In this document: one piece after another, positions 1-5,428 of the stretch
How the letters are laid out: each line of letters opens with the position of its first letter
Numbering within the stretch: the first letter of the stretch is position 1
Origin: a bacterium
GTDB taxonomy: Bacteria > Actinomycetota > Acidimicrobiia > Spongiisociales > UBA11373
Reading direction: 5' to 3'
NCBI GenBank assembly: GCA_013202595.1
Contig: JABMPV010000176.1
Span: forward strand, 1-8,434
Length of the DNA: 8,434 bases
Program-made: the position numbers and the translations under genes
Notes under the pieces: model-generated
What the model was told of the DNA's origin: nothing
Seen by the model: the letters and a program-made list of their open reading frames with translations, nothing else
Databases searched by the model: none

Positions 1-416
1 ACGTTGCCGTCGTCGATGCGCCGGCCGATGTCGCAGCGGTGTGCTCACTGATCGTGACGGCCACTCCTGCGGCGGAGCCACTGCTGATGGCAGCCGACAT
101 CCGCCCCGGAACGCACATCACGGCGATGGGGTCCGACAGTGTGGGCAAGCAGGAGTTGGGGGCCGACCTGCTGGCTGCCGCCGATGCGATCGTCGCAGAC
201 AGCCTCTCGCAGGCGTTCCATCACGGCGAGTGTGCGGCCGGCGCCGCCGCCGGTGCCATCACCGAAGACGACGCCGTGGAACTCGGCAGCGTGATCGCAG
301 GGGACACCCCGGGGAGGCGGTCTCCCGACGACATCACCGTGGCTGATCTCACAGGCGTCGCCGTGCAGGATCTGGTCATCGCAGAATTGACCTACCGCCG
401 CCTCGCCGGGGCCTGA
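1..416 (+). CDS. Ornithine cyclodeaminase / mu-crystallin family protein, C-terminal part (5' end outside window)
   Basis: This is the last 137 residues of an NAD(P)-dependent ornithine cyclodeaminase/mu-crystallin-family enzyme; the first whole codon is at base 3 and the stop is TGA 414-416. Family landmarks are visible in order: TATPAAEPLL (usually ATPS..P), GTHITAMGSD (usually GTHINAVGAD), KQEL, the GEC.AGAAAGAI stretch, ELGSVIAG, and the closing DLTGVAVQDLVIAELTYRRL, which matches the conserved TGvAvQDl..A..vy end. Members make or reduce cyclic or linear imines, or deaminate amino acids; examples are ornithine cyclodeaminase, EutC, SbnB and Af alanine dehydrogenase. The substrate cannot be told from this fragment because most of the catalytic residues and the Rossmann glycine loop lie upstream. 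The internal GTG at base 39 is not the true start, since homology continues to base 3. A PLP enzyme follows 53 bases downstream. The family call is secure; the specific function is not. Confidence 0.88.
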   Translation, partial: VAVVDAPADVAAVCSLIVTATPAAEPLLMAADIRPGTHITAMGSDSVGKQELGADLLAAADAIVADSLSQAFHHGECAAGAAAGAITEDDAVELGSVIAGDTPGRRSPDDITVADLTGVAVQDLVIAELTYRRLAGA

Positions 417-443
417 CGCCGTCGTTCCGCGGCTCGGTAGGCT
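413..443 (+). promoter_or_regulatory. Possible promoter before the threonine-synthase-like gene
   Basis: In the 53-base gap after the cyclodeaminase stop there is a TANNNT-type -10 (TAGGCT, 438-443) and a -35-like CTGACG (413-418). The 19-base spacing is longer than ideal. Transcription from here would begin near base 450, downstream of the GTG at 446, which favours the ATG at 470 as the start of the next gene. This is a pattern match only, and the gene could also be read through from upstream. Confidence 0.25.
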
Positions 444-469
444 CGGTGCTACCCCATCAAAGCGGAGCC

Positions 470-1720
470 ATGGAACACCTGCGAAACCTCACTGAGGACC
501 GGCCGACGTTCGTCACGCATCTCGAGTGCGGTGCCACCGGCGAGCGATACGAAGCCGACGTCCTCCACGGCCTCTCGGCGGCCGGCAAGCCTCTTCTGGT
601 CAAGTACGACCTCGACGGCATCGCCGGAGCGCTGGATAAGGAGACACTGGCCAAGCGCCCGCCCGATCTGTGGAGGTACCGCGAGTTTCTCCCTGTTCGC
701 AAGACCGAGAACATCGTCTCGCTCGTCGAGGAGATGACCCCGATCGTGCCGATCGACGCCACTGCGGCCGAGACGGGTTCGTCCTCCCTCCTCGTCAAGG
801 ACGAGGGCAGGCTTCCGACAGGGTCGTTCAAGGCCCGCGGGCTGTGCATGGCCGTCAGCATGGCCAAGGAGCTGGGCAAGACCCGCATCGCCATGCCGAC
901 CAACGGGAACGCCGGAGCGGCGCTGGCGGCCTACGGGTCACGAGCCGGTCTCGAGTCATACGTCTTCTGCCCCGCCGACACGCCCGAGGTCAACGTCAGG
1001 GAGATCGCCCTGCAGGGGGCCAAGGTCTGGCGGGTCAACGGCCTGATCAACGACTGCGGCCGGATCGTCGGCGAGGGCAAGGAAGCGATGGATTGGTTCG
1101 ACATCTCGACGCTCAAGGAGCCCTATCGCATCGAGGGTAAGAAGACCATGGGCCTCGAACTCGCCGAGCAGATGGGCTGGGAGACCCCCGATGTGATCTT
1201 CTACCCGACAGGCGGGGGCACCGGGCTCATCGGCATGTGGAAGGCCTTCAACGAGCTGCGGGAGATGGGGTGGATCACAGGTGACCTCCCCCGGATGGTC
1301 GCGGTGCAGGCCGAAGGGTGCGCCCCGATCGTCAAGGCCTGGCAGGACGGGGTCGACCATGCCGATCTGTGGGAGGACGCCTCCACCATCGCAAGCGGCA
1401 TCCGGGTTCCCGTCGCTATTGGCGATTTCCTCATCCTCGGCGCCGTACGCGAGTCCAACGGGTTTGCGATAGCGGTGCCCGACGACGAGATCCAGGATGC
1501 CCAGGAGCGGATCGCGGCAAATGACGGCCTGCTCATGGGGCCCGAGGGCGCAGCGACCTACGCCGGCTACAAGGCAGCGCTCGAGCAAGGTCTGGTCGAC
1601 CCGGGTGAGCGCGCGCTGCTGTTCAACTGTGGCACCGGGTTGAAGTACCCCATGCCTCCGGCCGATCAGGCGATCAACAAAGATCTCCCGATCGACTGGG
1701 ACGAGATCGGGTCCGCCTGA
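470..1720 (+). CDS. Threonine-synthase-like PLP-dependent enzyme
   Basis: This is a 416-residue fold-type II PLP enzyme of the threonine synthase family. Family members eliminate or replace a phosphate or other leaving group at C-beta or C-gamma of an amino acid. The Schiff-base lysine is K121 in TGSFKARG. GNAG at about 146-149 lies in the conserved GNAGAALAAY helix. TGGGTG at 247-252 is the PLP-phosphate loop, and FNCGTGLKYP closes the fold near 385-394. The N-terminal region where relatives carry a CxxC zinc ribbon has a single cysteine here (LECGATGERY), so it is probably metal-free. A GTG at 446 would add eight residues; I prefer ATG 470 because a possible -10 sits at 438-443. GGAG at 464-467 is too close to the ATG to be convincing. 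The stop overlaps the next start (TGATG), so the two are co-translated. Related folds with other jobs include threonine dehydratase and the archaeal cysteate synthase, so 'threonine synthase' is a family name rather than a proven activity. Confidence 0.88.
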   Translation: MEHLRNLTEDRPTFVTHLECGATGERYEADVLHGLSAAGKPLLVKYDLDGIAGALDKETLAKRPPDLWRYREFLPVRKTENIVSLVEEMTPIVPIDATAAETGSSSLLVKDEGRLPTGSFKARGLCMAVSMAKELGKTRIAMPTNGNAGAALAAYGSRAGLESYVFCPADTPEVNVREIALQGAKVWRVNGLINDCGRIVGEGKEAMDWFDISTLKEPYRIEGKKTMGLELAEQMGWETPDVIFYPTGGGTGLIGMWKAFNELREMGWITGDLPRMVAVQAEGCAPIVKAWQDGVDHADLWEDASTIASGIRVPVAIGDFLILGAVRESNGFAIAVPDDEIQDAQERIAANDGLLMGPEGAATYAGYKAALEQGLVDPGERALLFNCGTGLKYPMPPADQAINKDLPIDWDEIGSA

Positions 1721-2652
1721 TGGCAGACATCGTCATCACAGAGTTCATGGACGAGGCGGCCGTAGCCTCGCTCGCCGAGTATTACGACGTCCTCTACGAC
1801 CCCGGTCTTGTCGACCGCATGCCGGACCTGCTGGCGGCGCTGGCGGGAGCGCGGGCGATCATCGTGCGCAACCGCACCCAGGTGAACGATCGGCTGCTCG
1901 ATGCAGGACGGCATCTCGTGGTCGTTGGTCGCCTCGGTGTCGGCCTCGACAACATCGACGGGGGAGCGTGCGATGAGCGCGGCGTGGCGGTCAAGCCGGC
2001 GCTCGGGGCCAACGCGGCCGCAGTCGCCGAGTACGTGATCACAGCGCTTCTGGTGCTGCGCCGCGGCGTGTTCGGTGCGACGGGCGATGTCATCGCAGGT
2101 TCGTGGCCGCGGACGGCGCTCGTCGGAGGCGAGGTGGCGGGCATGCGCCTGGGCCTCGTCGGCTACGGCGATATCGCCCGTCAGGTGGCATCGAGAGCCT
2201 TCGCCCTCGGCATGAACGTGGCTGCGTTCGACCCGTATCTGCCTGAGGGCGATCCCGCCTGGGTTGGTGTGGAGTCGCTCGATCTCGAGGATCTGGTCGT
2301 AGCCAGTGACGCGCTGAGCCTCCACGTGCCACTCAACGCAGGCACCAAGCATCTCGTCGACGAGCACCTCATCGGCCTGTTGCCCGACACCGCCATCGTG
2401 GTCAACACTTCCCGAGGCGGCGTCGTCGATGAGGCTGCTCTGGTTGCTGCTCTGCGGGAGGGTCGCCTCGGCGGGGCAGCGCTCGACGTGTTCGAGTCCG
2501 AACCGATCGACACAGAAGGTGGATCGCTCTTCGAAGGCGTGCCGAACCTCGTCCTCACGCCGCACGTGGCGGGCATCACACGCGAATCGAATACGCGGGT
2601 GTCGGCGATGACCGCCGATCAGGTGCGGGCGGCGCTCGAAGGCAGGGTCTGA
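1720..2652 (+). CDS. D-isomer-specific 2-hydroxyacid dehydrogenase, (S)-sulfolactate dehydrogenase (SlcC)-like
   Basis: This 310-residue NAD-dependent dehydrogenase of the PGDH/formate-dehydrogenase superfamily oxidises a 2-hydroxyacid to the 2-oxoacid, or the reverse. The substrate domain contains GRLGVGLDNID (70-80). The Rossmann fold has LGLVGYGDIARQ (144-155), where the usual third glycine of GxGxxG is an alanine, and D171 after it should hold the NAD ribose. The catalytic triad is visible: R232 in NTSRGGVVDE, E261 in DVFESEP, and H282 in TPHVAGIT. The opening (ITEFMDEAAV...VLYDPGLVD) resembles, from memory, SlcC, the (S)-sulfolactate dehydrogenase of the sulfolactate route, more than standard phosphoglycerate dehydrogenases; I could not run an alignment. 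It lacks the ACT/regulatory tail of long SerA proteins. Its ATG overlaps the upstream TGA, so it is coupled to the PLP enzyme. The family is certain; the sulfolactate substrate is a hypothesis. Confidence 0.9.
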   Translation: MADIVITEFMDEAAVASLAEYYDVLYDPGLVDRMPDLLAALAGARAIIVRNRTQVNDRLLDAGRHLVVVGRLGVGLDNIDGGACDERGVAVKPALGANAAAVAEYVITALLVLRRGVFGATGDVIAGSWPRTALVGGEVAGMRLGLVGYGDIARQVASRAFALGMNVAAFDPYLPEGDPAWVGVESLDLEDLVVASDALSLHVPLNAGTKHLVDEHLIGLLPDTAIVVNTSRGGVVDEAALVAALREGRLGGAALDVFESEPIDTEGGSLFEGVPNLVLTPHVAGITRESNTRVSAMTADQVRAALEGRV

Positions 2653-2668
2653 GCGACCCGGGGAACGG

Positions 2669-2709
2669 TAACCTCGGGGTCTGACGATCACAGCCGAGGA
2701 GGCGTCCCC
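2669..2709 (+). promoter_or_regulatory. Possible -10 element and strong ribosome binding site before the transaldolase gene
   Basis: The 57-base gap between genes holds TAACCT at 2669-2674, a TANNNT-type -10 without a convincing -35. It also holds GAGGAGG at 2696-2702, a near-perfect Shine-Dalgarno seven bases before GTG 2710, and this fixes the start of the transaldolase gene. The element at 2669 could give the transaldolase-isomerase pair its own transcript. The ribosome binding site is secure and the promoter is weak. Confidence 0.45.
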
Positions 2710-3372
2710 GTGAAGTTCTTCCTGGACAGCGCGCATACTCACGAGATCAAGCACGCGCTCGAGATGTGGAATGTCGATGGTGTCACAACCAACCCGCGTC
2801 ATGTGCAGGTGAGCGGAAAGCCGTTTCTCACTGCCGTGTCGGACATAGCGACCCTGGTAGCGGGCACGGACAAACCCGTCTCCGTCGAGGTCAACCCGCA
2901 CCACGCCGAGTGGCAGCCCATGGTGGAGGAGGCGCTGCAGATCGCAGAGATGTCACCCAATTTCGTCATCAAGCTTCCGGCGATCGAAGCGGGCTTCAAG
3001 GGCATAGCGGTGCTCCGCGAGCAGGACATCCGGGTGAACCTGACACTGGTGTTCTCGGCCGCCCAGGCGCTCCAGGCCTTCAGGATGGGTGCGGCGTTCG
3101 TGTCGCCGTTCATCGGTTGGAAGGAGACCAACGGTGAAGAGGTCTGGGGGATGGTGACCGACATCGTGGCCATCAGGGACAATTTCGGGTTCGACGGAGA
3201 GATCATCGTGTCTGCCGTCCGCAACGGCCGCCAGATCTCCGACTCGGCCGTTTCCGGCGCAGACATCGTGACGGCAGGCTTCTCGGTGTTCCAGGAGTCG
3301 TTCCAGCATCCCTACACGGACGTCGGTCTGGGCAAGTTCCAGGCCTTCTGGGACGAGACGGAATACGAATGA
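2710..3372 (+). CDS. Transaldolase-family aldolase, candidate 6-deoxy-6-sulfofructose transaldolase
   Basis: A 220-residue single-domain transaldolase/fructose-6-phosphate-aldolase-family protein, expected to be a cytosolic (beta/alpha)8 barrel. Visible active-site elements are D6 in FFLDSA, TTNP at 26-29, E60 in SVEV, the Schiff-base lysine K88 in VIKLP, T112 in NLTLVFS and R171 in AVRNGR. The segment that reads SPFVGR in classical transaldolases is SPFIGW here, so the arginine that normally helps bind sugar phosphate is W137. This may mean the substrate is not the usual phosphate. GTG is the start, with GAGGAGG seven bases upstream. The stop overlaps the next ATG (ATGA), coupling it to a ketose/aldose-isomerase-like gene. 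That pairing matches the sulfofructose transaldolase plus sulfoquinovose isomerase (SftT/SftI, also called SqvA/SqvD) of the sulfo-TAL pathway. The family call is firm, the sulfo-substrate is inferred, and an aldolase acting on another C6 sugar is the main alternative. Confidence 0.85.
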   Translation: MKFFLDSAHTHEIKHALEMWNVDGVTTNPRHVQVSGKPFLTAVSDIATLVAGTDKPVSVEVNPHHAEWQPMVEEALQIAEMSPNFVIKLPAIEAGFKGIAVLREQDIRVNLTLVFSAAQALQAFRMGAAFVSPFIGWKETNGEEVWGMVTDIVAIRDNFGFDGEIIVSAVRNGRQISDSAVSGADIVTAGFSVFQESFQHPYTDVGLGKFQAFWDETEYE

Positions 3373-4763
3373 GGCTCGGTGTCCTCCCGCTGGCCAGACG
3401 GACGTTCGACGTCCCCTTCGCCGAGCAGGCCGCCGCTCGAGCCATTGCCGCGCTCGAAGCGACCGGCGCCGAACTGATCTGCCCGCCTGCGCTCCTCTTC
3501 GATGCCGAATCTGCAGGCGAAGCGGCCGGGGCCATCCCCGACGACGTGGATCTGCTGGTCGTCCTCCAGGTGACGTTCAGCGACTCGACGATGATCGAAG
3601 CCGTCATCGCAGCCACGAAGGCGCCGCTCGCTCTGTGGGCATTCCCCGAGGAGCGGACCGGGGGACGACTCCGGCTCAACTCGTTCTGTGGCATCAACCT
3701 CGCAGCATTCGCGCTCCGTCGGGCGGGGCGCGACTATCGCTGGATCCTGCGTGATCCGGCCGATGACGGCGCAGGAAGCGCCGTTGCCGCTCTTGCGACG
3801 GCGACTCCCGCCGGCCCCGGGGCCCACGACGTGCCGGACGCCTCGTCTCTCGACCCAGATGCGGTCCGGGCTGCAGGCGACGTCGCCGCCGGGCTCAGCG
3901 GCGCCCGGGTTGGCGTCATCGGCGCCCACCCCGATGGGTTCGAGCCGTGCGCATACGACCGCGACTCGGTCAGAGCACTCACCGGTGTGACGGTCGATCG
4001 TCTGGAACTCGAGGACCTCTTCGGGCGGGCCGAGTCGGTCGGGTCGATCGATGAGCAGGCGACCCGCGGCCGGCTGTCGACCCTCGACGGTCTCGAAGAC
4101 GTCGATCAGGAAGAGCTGAGCAAGAGTCTCCGCCTTTACCCGGCCCTCACCGGATTGGCAGGGGAGCGCGGACTCTCCGGGATGGCGGTCCGCTGCTGGC
4201 CCGAGGCTTTCACCGAGTACGGGGCGGCGGTGTGCTCACCTGCTTCGCTGATGAACGATGATGGCCTGCCGACGGCTTGCGAGGCCGATGTGTACGGAAG
4301 CATCACGGCGCTCGTCCTGCAGGCGCTCACCGGGTCCGCTCCACTGGTAGCCGATATGGTCGATGTCGATGTCGCCGACGACTCCGTCGTGCTGTGGCAC
4401 TGCGGGAAGGCGCCGCTATCCATGGCCGATCCGGGCTTCGCAGCCGCCGCGACCGTGCACAGCAACAGGAAGAAGCCGTTGCTCAACGAGTTCCCTTTCA
4501 AGCCCGGGCGGGTCACCGTTGCGCGGCTGAGCCAGGCCGGCGGCCGGCACACACTGGTGGTTGGAGGCGGTGAGATGCTTGAGCGTCCGCTGGCCTTTGG
4601 CGGGACCGCCGGGGTGATCCGCTTCGACACACCGGCGTCGGCGATCGCCTCGGTGGTGATGGACGAGGGCCTCGAGCACCACTTCGGGTTTGCCTACGGA
4701 GACGTGCGGGAGCAACTCCAGGCCCTGGCCGCGCTCTGGGGCATACCGGTGGTGGCCCTCTAG
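3369..4763 (+). CDS. L-fucose-isomerase-like sugar isomerase, candidate sulfoquinovose isomerase
   Basis: A 464-residue protein of the L-fucose/L-arabinose isomerase superfamily. These are metal-dependent enzymes that interconvert aldose and ketose. The N-terminal part reads like the family (LPLARRTFDV; DLLVVLQVTFSD at about 61-72; LWAFPEERTGGRLRLNSFCG at about 89-108). The C-terminal domain has RCWPE (E279) and CEADVYG (E305, D307), which are likely acidic metal ligands. Histidines that could complete the metal site are in LWHCG (H344), HSNR (H364) and LEHHFG (H437, H438). FPFKPGRVTVARLS and GGGEML follow the family's C-terminal barrel. The start overlaps the transaldolase stop by four bases, so the two proteins are made together. 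A ketose formed by the isomerase would be the natural donor for that aldolase. The isomerase of sulfo-TAL operons belongs, as I recall, to this superfamily. Plain fucose, arabinose or other aldose substrates are not excluded. A weak hairpin follows the stop. Confidence 0.8.
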   Translation: MRLGVLPLARRTFDVPFAEQAAARAIAALEATGAELICPPALLFDAESAGEAAGAIPDDVDLLVVLQVTFSDSTMIEAVIAATKAPLALWAFPEERTGGRLRLNSFCGINLAAFALRRAGRDYRWILRDPADDGAGSAVAALATATPAGPGAHDVPDASSLDPDAVRAAGDVAAGLSGARVGVIGAHPDGFEPCAYDRDSVRALTGVTVDRLELEDLFGRAESVGSIDEQATRGRLSTLDGLEDVDQEELSKSLRLYPALTGLAGERGLSGMAVRCWPEAFTEYGAAVCSPASLMNDDGLPTACEADVYGSITALVLQALTGSAPLVADMVDVDVADDSVVLWHCGKAPLSMADPGFAAAATVHSNRKKPLLNEFPFKPGRVTVARLSQAGGRHTLVVGGGEMLERPLAFGGTAGVIRFDTPASAIASVVMDEGLEHHFGFAYGDVREQLQALAALWGIPVVAL

Positions 4764-4770
4764 CAACAGG

Positions 4771-4794
4771 ACGCCGGTCTCCGCTCTCCGGTGT
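4771..4794 (+). terminator. Weak terminator-like hairpin after the isomerase gene
   Basis: ACGCCGG (4771-4777) pairs with CCGGTGT (4788-4794) over seven bases with one G-T pair and a ten-base loop, starting eight bases after the isomerase stop. The sequence after it is only mildly T-rich, so efficient intrinsic termination is doubtful. It is the only candidate for the end of the catabolic operon. Confidence 0.25.
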
Positions 4795-4911
4795 TCCCGG
4801 TTCGCTTCTTGTCGCCGTTGCGCAATCACCCCACGGTGACTGACGAGTCGGAGGACACACAGGCCCTCGAGATGTGGGAAGATCGGATCACGCCACATGG
4901 GAGGTACCCAA

Positions 4912-5181
4912 TTGGACTACACCGTGCGCAGTCGGACGGACGGCCTCGAAGTCGACGTCCCCGATCCGGGAGACCGTGCGACTGCGCTCATCGAGACCAT
5001 CGAGTCCTGTTGTGAAGGGACCTGCGATTGCCCGTCTGACGAGGTGCGCAAGGTCTCTTCGGTCGTTGTGGGGGAGTCCTTCGACGGCCACCTGACGATG
5101 ACTCTCGAGTCGGCCGCCGACCTCGACATCGTCGAGGTCGACAAGGCGGTCCATTGGGCCGTCGGGCAGATCGAGGAGTAG
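4912..5181 (+). CDS. Small protein with four-cysteine cluster, function unknown
   Basis: I do not recognise this 89-residue protein. The start is TTG 4912: a strong GGGAGGT Shine-Dalgarno (4899-4905) lies six bases upstream, and the in-frame ATG at 4897 overlaps that site. The protein is acidic and soluble-looking, with no signal peptide or membrane segment. Its middle carries C33, C34, C38 and C40 (CCEGTCDCP), the only cysteines in the chain, which could hold a metal or form a redox pair. A C-terminal stretch (ADLDIVEVDKAVHWAVGQIEE) looks helical. It sits 148 bases after the isomerase and 247 bases before the kinase frame, on the same strand as both. Codon use matches its neighbours, and the well-placed ribosome binding site supports a real gene. 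No role in the operon or in signalling can be assigned. Confidence 0.6.
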   Translation: MDYTVRSRTDGLEVDVPDPGDRATALIETIESCCEGTCDCPSDEVRKVSSVVVGESFDGHLTMTLESAADLDIVEVDKAVHWAVGQIEE

Positions 5182-5201
5182 TCGGCGCACTCCGGACGGC
5201 G

Positions 5202-5250
5202 CTCCCGCGGGAGGATGCGCGATCGGAGATTGCCGTCGCCCGGCCGGGCG
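5202..5250. repeat. Two short perfect palindromes downstream of the small gene
   Basis: CTCCCGCGGGAG (5202-5213) and CGCCCGGCCGGGCG (5237-5250) are each exact inverted repeats. The second can fold as a five-base-pair stem with a GGCC loop. No T-run follows either. They may help end transcription of the small gene or act as protein-binding sites. In GC-rich DNA some such palindromes arise by chance. Confidence 0.3.
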
Positions 5251-5321
5251 CATGAGTGCCTGGATAATTGATGGCGGACCGCGCCCCGGCGATGCGGCGC
5301 CCTCGCTGTGTCTGCCGAATC

Positions 5322-5375
5322 GCCCCGAGAACGGCTCAATTCGGGGCAGATCGGGCCGATTGAGCCGAATGGCCC
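5322..5375 (+). other. Overlapping, mutually exclusive hairpins upstream of the kinase
   Basis: CGGCTCAATTCGG (5332-5344) pairs with CCGATTGAGCCG (5356-5367) as twelve base pairs with one bulged T, around an eleven-base loop. A second pairing, GCCCCGA (5322-5328) with TCGGGGC (5341-5347), shares bases 5341-5344 with the first. A third, GGGCC (5353-5357) with GGCCC (5371-5375), also competes. The first and second cannot form together. The symmetry partly coincides with the sigma-28-like promoter, so it may act in DNA, for example as an operator over the promoter, rather than in RNA. Confidence 0.45.
5336..5362 (+). promoter_or_regulatory. Sigma-28 (FliA/WhiG/SigD-type) promoter-like sequence
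   Basis: TCAA (5336-5339), exactly 15 bases, then GCCGATTG (5355-5362). The known sigma-28/WhiG consensus is TAAA, 15 bases, GCCGATAA, so this matches three of four and six of eight positions at the exact spacing. Transcription would begin near base 5370. That leaves a leader of roughly 60 bases before ATG 5429 and argues against the in-frame ATGs at 5252 and 5369 as kinase starts. It would place the kinase under motility or development-type control. Confidence 0.45.
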
Positions 5376-5428
5376 TTTCAAGCGCCGGACGCGGCGCTGC
5401 CACGAGACCCCACGGTCCGCTGCACTCG

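Noticed and set aside
446..469. GTG at 446 as the start of the threonine-synthase-like gene
   Set aside because: It would lie at or before the likely transcription start set by the TAGGCT element and adds eight residues of no recognisable family sequence; ATG 470 is preferred, though not proven.
1666..2904. Long open frame of 412 codons on the minus strand across the dehydrogenase gene
   Set aside because: It mirrors a well-supported + strand gene with a clear catalytic triad; its translation is rich in Arg, His and Asp without recognisable motifs, as expected for an antisense shadow in GC-rich DNA.
4897..4911. ATG at 4897 as the start of the small cysteine protein
   Set aside because: The GGGAGGT Shine-Dalgarno begins inside that ATG codon and is correctly spaced for TTG 4912.
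5263..5268. GATAAT as a housekeeping -10 for the kinase
   Set aside because: It is a five-of-six match to TATAAT, but the only -35-like sequence upstream (TTGCCG at 5230-5235) is 27 bases away, so I did not list it as a feature.
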